A stretch of 64,000 nt of DNA from Pedobacter sp. Leaf216 (GTDB taxonomy: Bacteria; Bacteroidota; Bacteroidia; Sphingobacteriales; Sphingobacteriaceae), in NCBI RefSeq assembly GCF_001421515.1, contig NZ_LMKM01000038.1, forward strand, positions 105,596 through 169,595, given 5' to 3'. Shown here in pieces: positions 35,599-45,589 of this stretch (positions are counted from its first letter, which is position 1; each line of letters starts with the position of its first letter). Made by a program: the position numbers and the translations under genes. The notes beneath the pieces were generated by a model. It was not told the origin of the DNA. It was given only the letters and a program-made list of their open reading frames with translations, and made no database searches.

Positions 35599-36305
35599 TG
35601 AAAAATTTTCTGAGGAAATTAATCAATATCTTTGAACCAAATCATAAATTTAAAAGAATATCTTATTCTCAATATGGTGAGGATTTAATAATAAAATCAA
35701 TTTTTAGGGAGTACTTGGGGATTGATAAACCTAGTTATATTGACATTGGTGCCCACCACCCCTTCCATCTAAGTAATACTGCATTGTTTTATAAATTTGG
35801 ATGTCGTGGAATAAATATAGAAGCTAATCCAGATTTGATAAACGCTTTTAAACAATTCAGGCCTGAAGATCAAAATCTCAATATTGGGATAACAGCATCA
35901 AATTCCGAAAATTTGGATTTTTATATCATGGAGCAGCCTGAACTTAATACCTTCTTAAAAAAACAAGCAGAGGAATTAGCATCTAAAGGTTACCCCATAA
36001 AAAAAACCATAAACATCACTTGCTTAAAACTTTCTAATATCATTCAGAATTATTGTAACGGTAAATTTCCCGACCTTCTCTCTTTAGATGTTGAAGGATT
36101 AGATGAAGATGTGCTTGGAAGTTATGATTTTCAGGCTACAAAGCCTAAAATAATCTGTGTCGAGAACCTTTATGCAGATAAAGACGGTTTCTTAAGGAAA
36201 AATGAAATGATAAGAAGTATACTCCATGAAAATAGTTATTTTCTTATTGCAGATACATTTCTCAACGACATTTACGTAGATTCTGCTTTGATAAAGCATA
36301 AATAA
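35595..36305 (+). CDS. FkbM-family methyltransferase
   Basis: 236 residues. It has the same motif order as the gene at 27574: YSQYGEDLIIKSIF, YIDIGAHHPFHLSNTALFYKFGCRGINIEANP, QPELNTF and DLLSLDVEGLDEDVL, so the two are paralogs. It probably O-methylates a sugar of the glycan. It is translationally coupled to the GT11 gene. A 42-base gap without features follows. Confidence 0.9.
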   Translation: MMKNFLRKLINIFEPNHKFKRISYSQYGEDLIIKSIFREYLGIDKPSYIDIGAHHPFHLSNTALFYKFGCRGINIEANPDLINAFKQFRPEDQNLNIGITASNSENLDFYIMEQPELNTFLKKQAEELASKGYPIKKTINITCLKLSNIIQNYCNGKFPDLLSLDVEGLDEDVLGSYDFQATKPKIICVENLYADKDGFLRKNEMIRSILHENSYFLIADTFLNDIYVDSALIKHK

Positions 36306-36347
36306 TTACACATTAGACCATTGCCACAATGGTAATTCAAATTTGAA

Positions 36348-37259
36348 ATGCATAGCTCGCCAACAATTTCTCTACTAATTCCTGTATTTAATGGCGAAAA
36401 ATACATTATTGAGTTTTGCGAGCATCTTAAAAATCAAGAATTAAAATTCGATGAAGTTATTTTTTACAATGACGGGAGCACAGATAATTCATTAAGTTTA
36501 CTAAAAAAATCTGGATATAAATATTTCTCATCGGCGTTTAATAAAGGCGTAGGCTTTGCTAGAAATGTACTTGCAAGGGCTTCAAACAGTAACTATATCC
36601 ATTTTCATGATGTAGATGATAAATTTGACAAATCGTTCATCTATGAAATTAATAAAGCAATTACAGGTACCAAAGCAGACGTTATATTCGGCAATTCGGA
36701 TTGGGTAGATGAAAACAGTAAGAAAGTTGTAATCGAGTGGAGGTACAACCAAGCAAAACTTGCAGAAGATCCTACCAATTACTTTCTTTCAAATCCTTTA
36801 GGTATCATAAATACAGTATACAATAAAAACGCTTTCCTCAATATTAATGGATTTAATGAAAGACTACATTGTTGGGAAGATGCAGACATTCACATCAGGT
36901 TAGCAATTGCAGGCAATACATTTGCACATATTAATTGCACAATAGCTATCTCTATCAGACACAATAAAGGTCTGAGCAATGATCAGATCTGGTGTTGGGA
37001 TTGCAGACTTAACTTTCTTGAAACCTACATTAGAGATTACAATAAGTATTTAAACATGTCTGTAGTCGAATCGGAAATTAAAAAAGTACAAAATGTGTTT
37101 ATCAAATCAGGAAATTTTTACAAACTTCAAAAAATTTTAAGTCTAAAAAAGGTTTATCAACTCCATATTAGAACAGAAAAAATTTATGCATTATATCTTT
37201 TAAACAAGTTGATTCCATCTAAATTGTTGTTGATCTTAATTAAAAGGATAAAAATTTAA
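36348..37259 (+). CDS. Family 2 glycosyltransferase
   Basis: 303 residues. GT-A motifs: ISLLIPVFNGEKYI, VIFYNDGSTDNS, GVGFARNVLA and HFHDVDDKF with DVDD in the DxD place. CWEDADIHIRLA is the acceptor-side motif. The C-terminal 80 residues are basic and helical, possibly membrane-associated. Strongly AT-rich like its neighbours. Confidence 0.88.
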   Translation: MHSSPTISLLIPVFNGEKYIIEFCEHLKNQELKFDEVIFYNDGSTDNSLSLLKKSGYKYFSSAFNKGVGFARNVLARASNSNYIHFHDVDDKFDKSFIYEINKAITGTKADVIFGNSDWVDENSKKVVIEWRYNQAKLAEDPTNYFLSNPLGIINTVYNKNAFLNINGFNERLHCWEDADIHIRLAIAGNTFAHINCTIAISIRHNKGLSNDQIWCWDCRLNFLETYIRDYNKYLNMSVVESEIKKVQNVFIKSGNFYKLQKILSLKKVYQLHIRTEKIYALYLLNKLIPSKLLLILIKRIKI

Positions 37260-37266
37260 TTGGTTA

Positions 37267-38412
37267 GTGAAAATTTTAAAAAAAATAATAATATTTCTAT
37301 TCACTAATCATCCTTATAGGATAAAATCTTTCTTAAATCTATATCCTGATAAAAAAGGCGAAGAGATCGATGTGCCGGAGAGAAAATCCATGGTATTAAA
37401 GATTGAAACCGGAAAAATGATAGTGTATCCAAATTGCCCATCGTTTGTGAATGCCCCCCCCATTTTAAGAACTGTGAGCAATATAAACCGATATGAGCTA
37501 AAAGGAGTTTATAAAGAGCCAGATAGAATACTTTATAAACTACTATCTGGTACAATTTTAAGTAATAATGGCCTGGTTTATGATAGAAAGAAAAGAGCTT
37601 TTATTGAAGAATCAGCTAAAGAGTGGACCATTAGGCTTTATCATTCGCCATTTACAAATGTTATTAATTATCCACCCAAAAAAAAATTAGAGGGCATTGT
37701 ACTTTCATGTTTAACCAATGGAGCCGATGGTGGTTTTTATCATTTCTTTCTTGAATCACTTCCAAAACTTCATTATTGCCATGAAATCATTGAGCTTTCA
37801 AGCTTTATCTTACTTAACGGCCCAAAAACGGATTGGAAGTTAGGTTGGCTAAAAAAAGCAAACATTGATATTGATAAGGTGATTTGGGTAATGAATACTG
37901 ATCATATAGAATGCGACCAATTAATTTTTACAAACCGATTGATTCATGATCAACAAATATCCAAATGGTGCATTAATTCATTATTAGCTTTATTTAACAT
38001 CAAACAAGTAACTCCGGCTGAAAAATTTACTAATAATGTTATTATTTGGATAACAAGAGAGGGATTAAAAGAACGACATATCAAATGGGAAGAAGATATT
38101 TTAATGGACTTTCCAAAAATAGAAAGGATCGATCTTAACAAGCTCACACCAGATGAAACGATAGATTTATTACAAAAATCCACTCATGTAATTTCTCCCC
38201 ACGGTGCAGGTTTAAGTAATATTATTTTTTGTAATAGTGGAACAAAAATACTTGAAATATTACCTAATGATAAAAGCTTTCAACCGTGTTACAGTAGGAT
38301 TTCTTCAATGTTAGGTTTTGAACACTCCATTATTAATGTTGATTTCATGAATCCAGAAAATCAAAAAACAGGAGTTAATTATTTAAGAGAAACGTTATGC
38401 AAGTTTATCTGA
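37267..38412 (+). CDS. GT61-family glycosyltransferase (DUF563)
   Basis: 381 residues, GTG start. The GT61/DUF563 signature is visible: GADGGFYHFFLESLPKL, then WITREGLKERHI, and the C-terminal STHVISPHGAGLSNIIFC, the conserved HGAGL nucleotide-sugar element. GT61 members include plant xylosyl- and arabinosyltransferases, and bacterial ones sit in exopolysaccharide loci. The donor is unknown. The next gene overlaps its end by 16 bases. Confidence 0.88.
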   Translation: MKILKKIIIFLFTNHPYRIKSFLNLYPDKKGEEIDVPERKSMVLKIETGKMIVYPNCPSFVNAPPILRTVSNINRYELKGVYKEPDRILYKLLSGTILSNNGLVYDRKKRAFIEESAKEWTIRLYHSPFTNVINYPPKKKLEGIVLSCLTNGADGGFYHFFLESLPKLHYCHEIIELSSFILLNGPKTDWKLGWLKKANIDIDKVIWVMNTDHIECDQLIFTNRLIHDQQISKWCINSLLALFNIKQVTPAEKFTNNVIIWITREGLKERHIKWEEDILMDFPKIERIDLNKLTPDETIDLLQKSTHVISPHGAGLSNIIFCNSGTKILEILPNDKSFQPCYSRISSMLGFEHSIINVDFMNPENQKTGVNYLRETLCKFI

Positions 38413-38942
38413 TAAAGTTAATATCACTCCTAAACAGGATCTATTTTGGTATATGCGGAGTTAGTATACCGGATTCAGTTTCAATTGGCCGATATGTTTC
38501 TATTTCAAGAGGATTTTCTATTAAAAAAGGAGATGTTAATATTGGAGAAAGCTGCGAACTGTCAAAAGGGACGGTATTAAAAGCGTATGGCGGAGAAATT
38601 AATATCGGAAGAAATTCTTATGTAGGTGAGTACACCGTAATATATGGCCATGGTAAGGTTGAAATTGGGGAAAATGTGTTAATTGCCATGCACACTACTA
38701 TTGTAAGTTCCAATCATAATATCCCACCAAAAAATACATTAATCCGCTCATTAGGTGATGTTTTATTGCCGGTAAAAATTGGCAATGATGTATGGATTGG
38801 TGCCGGTGTTAAAATTTTAGGAAATGTAAATATCGGAGACGGATGTATTATTGGTGCAGGGGCAGTTGTTACTAAAGATTTGCCTCCTTATGCAATTGCA
38901 GTAGGTGTACCAGCAAAAACTATTGGTTTTAGAAATGATTAA
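38397..38942 (+). CDS. Left-handed beta-helix acyltransferase (hexapeptide repeat)
   Basis: 181 residues. Repeated hexapeptide turns (VNIGESCELSKGT, INIGRNSYVGEYTVIYGHG, VEIGENVLIAMHTTIVSSNHN, VKIGNDVWIGAGVKILGN, VNIGDGCIIGAGAVVTKD) form a left-handed beta helix. His in SSNHN is the probable catalytic base, and the C-terminal YAIAVGVPAKTIG cap is typical of sugar O-acetyltransferases of the CysE/NodL/WcaB group. It probably acetylates a sugar. It overlaps both neighbours. Confidence 0.9.
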   Translation: MQVYLIKLISLLNRIYFGICGVSIPDSVSIGRYVSISRGFSIKKGDVNIGESCELSKGTVLKAYGGEINIGRNSYVGEYTVIYGHGKVEIGENVLIAMHTTIVSSNHNIPPKNTLIRSLGDVLLPVKIGNDVWIGAGVKILGNVNIGDGCIIGAGAVVTKDLPPYAIAVGVPAKTIGFRND

Positions 38943-39831
38943 CTTCATTAGTATAATTATTCCTACATATAATCCTAATCAAGAAAAGCTCGATTTAACG
39001 ATTAAACATATTGAACAACAAACTTTGCCAAATAACCAATGGGAATTAATAATTGTTGATAATAATTCGGATCATGAAATAACTATTGCTTGTGCTTCAT
39101 GTGTGAATTATAAAATTATAAGAGAGCCTATTCAAGGACTTACTCACGCGCGTTTAGCAGGATTTAACGCTTCAAGCGGTGAACTTATTGTAATGGTTGA
39201 CGATGATAATCTCCTTAGAAGCAACTATCTGGAAAACGCTCTTGCCATTTTCAACTCAAATTTAAATTTAGGTGCTGCAGGCGGTAAAATCCTTCCGGCA
39301 TTTGATACCGCTCCTGAGCCGTGGCTAAAAGATTTTTATGATTTGTTGGCAGTAAGAGATCTTGGCATGGAAACAATAATTGCCCAATGGAATAATACTT
39401 ATCCAAAAGCATCACCGGTTGGAGCCGGAATGATTTTACGCAAAGACGCATTAAAATCATATCGCGAAAAACAACATGCTATTCTCGACAGGACTGGTAA
39501 TAATTTGAGCTCGGGAGGAGATAATGATATTGTGATAGAAGTATTAAAATTGGGCTGGCATGTTGGGTATTTCCCAAATCTTGAATTAAAACACATGATT
39601 CCTCCATCTCGAACAACCTCTAACTATATAGCTAAATTAACGAATGAAAGTAGCAAGTCGTGGGTTATTCTTCTGGCATCACATCAAATTTGTCCTTGGA
39701 ACAAAATTCCAAGATATACACTTTTGCCAAGAAAAATTAAGGCATGGTTTGTTTATAGCGCATGGAAAAGTAAAACAAATTATATTAAATGGCGGGGAGC
39801 CTGTGGAATTTTTGATGGTTTAGCAGAATGA
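38935..39831 (+). CDS. Family 2 glycosyltransferase
   Basis: About 298 residues from the ATG at 38935 (the frame is open to 38905 inside the acyltransferase gene). GT-A motifs: ISIIIPTYNPNQEKL, LIIVDNNSDHE, GLTHARLAGF and the acidic VMVDDDNLL. The middle part GAAGGKILPAF and SGGDNDIVIEVLKLGWHVGYFPNLELKHMI is typical of a Bacteroidota exopolysaccharide subgroup. Its stop overlaps the next ATG (ATGA). Confidence 0.9.
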   Translation: MINFISIIIPTYNPNQEKLDLTIKHIEQQTLPNNQWELIIVDNNSDHEITIACASCVNYKIIREPIQGLTHARLAGFNASSGELIVMVDDDNLLRSNYLENALAIFNSNLNLGAAGGKILPAFDTAPEPWLKDFYDLLAVRDLGMETIIAQWNNTYPKASPVGAGMILRKDALKSYREKQHAILDRTGNNLSSGGDNDIVIEVLKLGWHVGYFPNLELKHMIPPSRTTSNYIAKLTNESSKSWVILLASHQICPWNKIPRYTLLPRKIKAWFVYSAWKSKTNYIKWRGACGIFDGLAE

Positions 39832-40679
39832 TAAACAACATAAAAAATTCTCTAGCCTACAGAATACCAATAATATATCAGTTTTTATTAAAGTTTAGGC
39901 CTTATAAAACTCGATATTCTGAGCCATCTGAAAACGTTATTGTTATGATGACAGGTAAAGCACATATCAACATGGTTTGTATCTGCTTGCTAACAATCAG
40001 CAAAAAATGGTCTAGGCTCCCTGCCCTTATTATTATCTCTGATGGAACAATTTCGGAAGATAAAATAGCCAAGCGATTAAAATTTTGGAAGGGTAAAATT
40101 AGTATTGATAATTGGGAGAAAAGTTGCAACTATCACTTAGAAAGAGGAAGAGAAGCAATTGGCCAATATGCCAAACTAAACGCATTCGGAAAAAAACTAG
40201 CTATAATTTTGCACCATGCTGAAAGCAAACCTGTAGTTTGGATTGATAGTGATATCCTGTTTTTTAATGATTTTCTACCTTTTTGGCCAAAAGATATAGA
40301 AGAAACATCATGTGGAGGATCCGCAGATTGGAAAGCGGCCTATGACGAAAGGTTGTTAAGCTTTTTTGGAAGTAACCTCGTAAAATATGGCAGCTTTAAT
40401 GCCGGAATGGTTTATGCGCATGGTTTAAACCTCTATGAGAAGTATAACATTGAATTTGCCTTAAATGCGATCCACCCCAATTATGACTTTTTATCTGAAC
40501 AAACGATTTTTGCAGAAATGGCAAGCAATTCACTCGGGATTTTATGGGATCAAAATATAATAGGAAATTTTCATGAAGACAATCAATCTTTAACTCCTAC
40601 TAAAAAGAAGTTAATCGGAAGACATTATACCAGCAACGTACGACATCTGTTTTGGCGTGACGCATTCTTTCTCACTTAG
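39828..40679 (+). CDS. Putative glycosyltransferase of unassigned family (GT-A-like)
   Basis: 283 residues, not recognised as a named family. The acidic WIDSDILFF motif (Asp140, Asp142) after a predicted beta strand and the DGT segment near residue 72 suggest a nucleotide-sugar-binding GT-A fold. YGSFNAGMVYAHG and SEQTIFAEMA further on resemble acceptor regions of GT8/GT32-like enzymes. The next gene has a similar order of motifs and may be a distant relative. Context supports a sugar transferase. Confidence 0.6.
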   Translation: MINNIKNSLAYRIPIIYQFLLKFRPYKTRYSEPSENVIVMMTGKAHINMVCICLLTISKKWSRLPALIIISDGTISEDKIAKRLKFWKGKISIDNWEKSCNYHLERGREAIGQYAKLNAFGKKLAIILHHAESKPVVWIDSDILFFNDFLPFWPKDIEETSCGGSADWKAAYDERLLSFFGSNLVKYGSFNAGMVYAHGLNLYEKYNIEFALNAIHPNYDFLSEQTIFAEMASNSLGILWDQNIIGNFHEDNQSLTPTKKKLIGRHYTSNVRHLFWRDAFFLT

Positions 40680-40685
40680 ATATTT

Positions 40686-41609
40686 ATGTTCACACAAAAA
40701 ATAATAGATATTCTTTATCGGTATCCGAAAGCGAAATTGAAAATGTATAATCATTATGGAGGATTGCTGAACTACTGGAAAATGGAATATAACCGTTACA
40801 GGATGATGAATGCTGTTAAAGTTATACCGGTAATAATTGCGAACCCTAAAGGCTTTCCGATTTATTTTCTAACCGGTAAAAAATACCTCTACCAAACGCT
40901 ATTTTGTATGGCATCTGTAGCTAAACATCATCCTGGTGCATTTAGTTTTACATTAGTAGATGATGGAACTTTTAATAAAAAACTTATTAAAACTATTAAT
41001 AATCGGTCAAAAAACGTCGTCATAATAGATTCTTATCAAATCAAAAAAAATTTAGATAGTGTGTTACCAGAAAGAGAATTCCCTGTGCTTCATCATAAAA
41101 GGCATGTATACCCTCACATAAAAAAAATAACTGATATACATTCTATTTCGAACCATGATGAGTGGAAGCTTGTAATTGATTCAGATATGTTATTCTGGGG
41201 AAAGGCTAATGACATATTAGACTGGTTTAAACATCCCCAATCCCCCATTTATATGCAGGATTGTACACAGTCTTATGGATATTCAATCAATTTGATGGAG
41301 ACATTAAGTGGCTCAAAAATACCTCCAATGGTAAATGTTGGTGTAATAGGGCTTAAAAGTTCGACCATCAATTGGGTCAGGTTAGAAAATTGGATAATTG
41401 AACTTGAAAAGGCAGAGAAAACCTCCTATTACCTCGAACAAGCATTAACATCGATGATCATAGGAGAAACAAAGTCAGTTGTATTAAACAAAGAAGAATA
41501 TATTGTAAATCCAATTCCTGATAAAGTAAACCAAAAAGAAGGAATACTACATCATTATGTTGATTTATCCAAAATTGCATACTTCACAATAGCATGGAAA
41601 AAATTATAA
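40686..41609 (+). CDS. Putative glycosyltransferase of unassigned family (GT-A-like)
   Basis: 307 residues. Like its upstream neighbour it has a DDG segment (VDDGTFNKK, about 91-99) and later an IDSDM motif (Asp165, Asp167) at the end of a strand, consistent with metal and nucleotide-sugar binding. PMVNVGVIGLKS and YYLEQALTSMI are reminiscent of GT8-type enzymes. I cannot name a family. It overlaps the GT32-like gene by 16 bases. Confidence 0.6.
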   Translation: MFTQKIIDILYRYPKAKLKMYNHYGGLLNYWKMEYNRYRMMNAVKVIPVIIANPKGFPIYFLTGKKYLYQTLFCMASVAKHHPGAFSFTLVDDGTFNKKLIKTINNRSKNVVIIDSYQIKKNLDSVLPEREFPVLHHKRHVYPHIKKITDIHSISNHDEWKLVIDSDMLFWGKANDILDWFKHPQSPIYMQDCTQSYGYSINLMETLSGSKIPPMVNVGVIGLKSSTINWVRLENWIIELEKAEKTSYYLEQALTSMIIGETKSVVLNKEEYIVNPIPDKVNQKEGILHHYVDLSKIAYFTIAWKKL

Positions 41610-42397
41610 TACCAAAACATGTTCAATCTTTATGGATTGGGGAACAACTTTCGAATGTTGAAAAATTGTGCATCCAATCTTTTTTAGATCACGGGCATGA
41701 ATTTCATTTATACACCTATCACGATATCAAGAATATTCCGTCGGGCACTCATATTTATGATGCAAATACTATAATCAAAGAGGAATCTATTTTTAGGTAT
41801 AAAGATGGATGGGCGAAAGGGTCAGTATCTGGCTTTGCTGATGTATTCCGGTTATTATTAATACAGAAACATGGAGGATGGTGGGTTGATATGGACATTG
41901 TTTGCCTTAAGTATCTGGATTTGCAGAATGACCTGATTTTTTGCACAAGCAATGAAGGGGAATATGGTTCGATAGTCAATAATTGCATCTTCAAAGCCCC
42001 GGTTAATCACTTTTTTTTCGACTATTGCCTTGATAAAATTAATAAGATAGACCTCCAGAACATGGACTTTGGTTTAGCAGGTCCATTTTTATTTCAAGAA
42101 GCGGTAAAGGAGTTAAAAATAGCAGAAAATGCCTTGGAATACGATTTCTTCAATCCAATAAATTGGAAAAATGTTGGAGAGTTAGTTTTGGATGATCGAA
42201 CTGCAATAAGCAGAGCAAAAGAGTTGATCAGGCCGATATTTAAACCGCAAACTATGCCAGGTAGAAGGACTACAAAAAACTCTTATACCCTTCATTTATG
42301 GAATGAGGTATGGAAAAATTATCAATATGATAAAAACAAGCAGTATTCCAGCACTTCTATTTTCGAGAAATTGAAAAAAAAGCATGGCATAAAATAA
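41594..42397 (+). CDS. GT32-like glycosyltransferase (DXD sugar-binding region)
   Basis: 267 residues. The start IPKHVQSLWIGEQLSNVEKLCIQSFLDHGHEFHLYTY and the central FADVFRLLLIQKHGGWWVDMDIVC with the DMD motif (99-101) are the classic DXD-containing glycosyltransferase region of GT32/Och1-type and capsular proteins. AGPFLFQEAVKEL and the C-terminal LHLWNEVW are further family marks. Retaining transferase of unknown donor. Confidence 0.88.
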   Translation: MEKIIIPKHVQSLWIGEQLSNVEKLCIQSFLDHGHEFHLYTYHDIKNIPSGTHIYDANTIIKEESIFRYKDGWAKGSVSGFADVFRLLLIQKHGGWWVDMDIVCLKYLDLQNDLIFCTSNEGEYGSIVNNCIFKAPVNHFFFDYCLDKINKIDLQNMDFGLAGPFLFQEAVKELKIAENALEYDFFNPINWKNVGELVLDDRTAISRAKELIRPIFKPQTMPGRRTTKNSYTLHLWNEVWKNYQYDKNKQYSSTSIFEKLKKKHGIK

Positions 42398-42400
42398 TAG

Positions 42401-43342
42401 ATGGTACCATTAATTTCTATATGTATTCCCGCTCATAATTGTGGCCCATATATAGGGGAAACATTACAATCTTTATGCAACCAATCTTATCAGCATTTGG
42501 AAATAATCATTGTAAATGATGGGTCTGAAGATAATACATTGAAGGAGATAAGTAAAATCAACGATCATAGGATTAATGTTTTTTCAATTGGTAAATCTGG
42601 GGCTGCTGCTGCCAGAAACATTGCTTATCAAAAATCCAATGGAGAATATATCGTGTTTTTTGATGGTGATGATATAATACCAAATGATTTTATCGAACTT
42701 CAATTTAATTGCATTAATTATAGAACCAATGTTATAGCTGTTTCGGGATGGGGCAGGTTTTATCATAATACCATCGAAAACTTTAAAGAAGAATTTACCC
42801 CTGATATTAAATTAGACTTTAAACAATGGATTCTATCATACTGGAAGAACTGCAATCCAATGACAACCCCTGGTCGTATAATGCTGCACAAATCTGTGCT
42901 TATAAAAGCTGGGCTGTGGAACGAAGAATTAAGCCTCAATGATGATCTGGAATTCTTCACCAGAATTTTTCTTAACGTAGATCACATAATAATGAACCCT
43001 GCAGCGATTCTTTTTTATCGATCAGGTATAAATGGATTATCAGAAAAAAAGGGAGACGCCGCTTATCAATCGCTTTATAGGTCTGTATATCTTTCCACAC
43101 AACATGCCATAAAAGCTTATGGTATACAAAGCGGCATTCGAGATAGCTGTGCCAATATGCTGCAAAGCTGCATATTTGAAATTTATCCCCATAATCCTTT
43201 ATTGGTTAAAAAAATTGAGAATCTTGTTGCAAACATTGGAGGATCGTCTCTAAAACCTGACTCTGGTGGAATTACCCTTGTTTTAAATAAAGTTTTTGGT
43301 TGGAAAATAACCAAAAGAATAAAAGCACTATTAAATCTTTGA
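42401..43342 (+). CDS. Family 2 glycosyltransferase
   Basis: 313 residues. GT-A motifs: ISICIPAHNCGPYI, IIIVNDGSEDNT, GAAAARNIAYQ and FFDGDDIIPN. NDDLEFFTRIFL is the acceptor-side motif. The C-terminal 60 residues form amphipathic helices. The last codons overlap the next start. Confidence 0.9.
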   Translation: MVPLISICIPAHNCGPYIGETLQSLCNQSYQHLEIIIVNDGSEDNTLKEISKINDHRINVFSIGKSGAAAARNIAYQKSNGEYIVFFDGDDIIPNDFIELQFNCINYRTNVIAVSGWGRFYHNTIENFKEEFTPDIKLDFKQWILSYWKNCNPMTTPGRIMLHKSVLIKAGLWNEELSLNDDLEFFTRIFLNVDHIIMNPAAILFYRSGINGLSEKKGDAAYQSLYRSVYLSTQHAIKAYGIQSGIRDSCANMLQSCIFEIYPHNPLLVKKIENLVANIGGSSLKPDSGGITLVLNKVFGWKITKRIKALLNL

Positions 43343-44322
43343 ATAATAGAGTAAAGATTTTTGTAATTACGCATAGACGCCCAGTACTCTTAAAGCGTGC
43401 GTTAGATTCGCTGATTAATCAATCCTATACAAATTGGATAGCGGAAGTAATTAATGATGATCCATCAGATCATGAGGTAGAATCCATTATTAGCGGTTAT
43501 AAAGACAACAGGATTTTTCTTTCGCTTCCATGTATTAAAAGAGGAGCTACAATAAACTTTAATTATGCGTTTTCAACAAAGATCGATGAAAGTTATGCCA
43601 GTATTTTAGAAGATGATAATTGGTGGGAAAATGATTTCTTACTAAAAATGATTACTTCGATTTCAAATTCTCCAAACATCCAGCTTGCTGTATCAAATGA
43701 AAATATATGGATTGAAAATAATAACGGTGAATGGATAAATACGGGTGATACCGTTTGGAACAATACTCAGGATTGGGATGTATTTGATTATATATTGGCC
43801 GATAAATGCGGTAGTGCTAAAATATGTAATAGTTCTATGCTTTGGAAAACCGGTTCCTTCACAAACTGGCTTACTCCAGAAGATTTACCAGTTGATGTTA
43901 CCGAACATTTTAGGGAACGCCTAATACCACACCCTATTCTTTTAATAAATGAACCGTTGGTAAATTTTTCTGAAACGATAAAAACAGTCAGGTCAAAAAA
44001 TCCACTTATTTGGGGCTCGTATCAGGTTCTACTAATATCCTCAATATTTGAATGTATTGAATCACAGACACGTATAAATTTAGCCGATGAATTATGGTTA
44101 AAAGCAAGATATGGCAATAAACCATATATCACCACACTTATGCATACAGGATTATCGCTAAAGAGTGCAAGACTTTTAATTACTAGAGCAAACATCTTTG
44201 AAATAATGCGCTACATGTTGACCTGGATAAAATCACCACTATCATGCTATAAAATTGTTAGGTCTCCCAAACTGTTGTCTAAACATTTCGATTTTCTATT
44301 GGAATCTTATAAAACGCACTGA
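43339..44322 (+). CDS. Family 2 glycosyltransferase (divergent)
   Basis: About 327 residues from the TTG at 43339, which overlaps the previous stop (TTGA). An ATG at 43300 is in frame, but that extension lies within the upstream gene. GT-A features: VKIFVITHRRPVLLKRALDSLINQSYTNW, EVINDDPSDHE and YASILEDDNWWEN. Glu-Asp-Asp-Asn in place of DADD marks a divergent subgroup. A 76-base gap with a 24-codon frame follows. Confidence 0.83.
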   Translation: MNNRVKIFVITHRRPVLLKRALDSLINQSYTNWIAEVINDDPSDHEVESIISGYKDNRIFLSLPCIKRGATINFNYAFSTKIDESYASILEDDNWWENDFLLKMITSISNSPNIQLAVSNENIWIENNNGEWINTGDTVWNNTQDWDVFDYILADKCGSAKICNSSMLWKTGSFTNWLTPEDLPVDVTEHFRERLIPHPILLINEPLVNFSETIKTVRSKNPLIWGSYQVLLISSIFECIESQTRINLADELWLKARYGNKPYITTLMHTGLSLKSARLLITRANIFEIMRYMLTWIKSPLSCYKIVRSPKLLSKHFDFLLESYKTH

Positions 44323-44324
44323 TT

Positions 44325-44399
44325 ATGATAAGACACCTATATACCGAAAACGAAGTGTTCAGTACCTTTTTTGCTTATGAAATAACGCAAAGGTTATAA
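44325..44399 (+). CDS. Possible 24-residue peptide between glycosyltransferase genes
   Basis: A complete ATG-to-TAA frame of 24 codons (MIRHLYTENEVFSTFFAYEI...) fills the whole gap between two glycosyltransferase genes. Its stop overlaps the next ATG as TAATG. The layout would couple translation across the gap. There is no homolog I recognise; it may equally be a gene remnant or chance. Confidence 0.25.
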   Translation: MIRHLYTENEVFSTFFAYEITQRL

Positions 44400-45589
44400 T
44401 GTTTAAAATTTGCATCATTACCCATACTCACCTTAGTCGAAATCCTCGTGTGGTAAAAGAGGCCGTTGCACTCGCACAGGCGGGTTATAAAGTTCAAATC
44501 TTAAATTCAATCTATTCAAAATTAATAGCTGCAGAGGATGAAACGTTATTGAAGGGCCAACCGATCATAATTACTCCTGTTTCTGATTTATCAAAGAAAA
44601 ATCTGACATCATTTTGTGATCGCCTGTTAAAGAGAATTGGAACACTTGGTGTAAAATATTTTGGTATTGAAACTTGTTTTGCTTTAGGATATGCCCCATT
44701 AAGGTATATTAGAATCAGCAAACTGATAAACGCTGATTTGTATATCTGCCATCAAGAACTACCGCTATATGTTGGTAAAAGATTGATCAAAAAAGGATTA
44801 AATGTAGGTTTTGATCTTGAAGACTGGCATTCGGAAGATTTATCTGACAAAGCGAGAACGTTCCGGCCTATAAAGCTTTTAAAAAGTTTGGAAAAAACTG
44901 CCTTAACAAAAGGCAAATATTGTACTACCACATCCAAATCTCTAGCAAAGCATTTGGCTGATTATTACCATAGCCCTTTACCTGAGGTCTTGTACAATTC
45001 TTTTGATTTGGATAGAGATTTAATAAATAATGAGGGTAAAAATGACAGAACTCTAAAGCTGGTTTGGTTCTCTCTAAATATTGGGCCGGGCAGAGGGTTG
45101 GAAGAAATTATTTCTATACTAAAAAAAATAAATCTACCGCTTGAGATACACTTGATTGGTGACATTGATGAAGGGTTTAAATATTTACTCAATAGTATCG
45201 CCGAAAAAAGAATAAGGTTAATTTTTCATGCAACTGTACCTGCAAACCAAATGTGTCACATGCTCTCAAAGTTTGATGTTGGATTAGCTATAGAGTTACA
45301 TCAACCAAAAAATCGTGAGTACACCATTACCAATAAATTTTTTCAATATATACAGTGCGGTTTACCGGTTATAGCATCCAATACCTTAGGACAACAAGAA
45401 GTTTTTCGTGAATTTAAGCCAGGAATTATTATCGACTTTAGCAATATAAATTATTCTGAACTGGAAGAATGGCTGGTAAATTTAAGGAACAACGAGGCGC
45501 TTAATACACGAATAAATACTATGGCAAATTATTATGACTGGAAAAACCAGGCTGATCACCTCTTAACAATTATCGAAAATGCCTTATAG
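44399..45589 (+). CDS. Family 4-type glycosyltransferase
   Basis: 396 residues. The start CIITHTHLSRNPRVVKEAVALAQAGYKVQIL is typical of GT-B enzymes of this group. FDLEDWHSEDL lies in the N-terminal domain. The C-terminal domain has LVWFSLNIGPGRGLEEII, and FDVGLAIELHQPKNREYTITNKFFQYIQCGLPVIASN near the nucleotide-sugar site. The next gene overlaps its 3' end by 11 bases. Confidence 0.87.
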   Translation: MFKICIITHTHLSRNPRVVKEAVALAQAGYKVQILNSIYSKLIAAEDETLLKGQPIIITPVSDLSKKNLTSFCDRLLKRIGTLGVKYFGIETCFALGYAPLRYIRISKLINADLYICHQELPLYVGKRLIKKGLNVGFDLEDWHSEDLSDKARTFRPIKLLKSLEKTALTKGKYCTTTSKSLAKHLADYYHSPLPEVLYNSFDLDRDLINNEGKNDRTLKLVWFSLNIGPGRGLEEIISILKKINLPLEIHLIGDIDEGFKYLLNSIAEKRIRLIFHATVPANQMCHMLSKFDVGLAIELHQPKNREYTITNKFFQYIQCGLPVIASNTLGQQEVFREFKPGIIIDFSNINYSELEEWLVNLRNNEALNTRINTMANYYDWKNQADHLLTIIENAL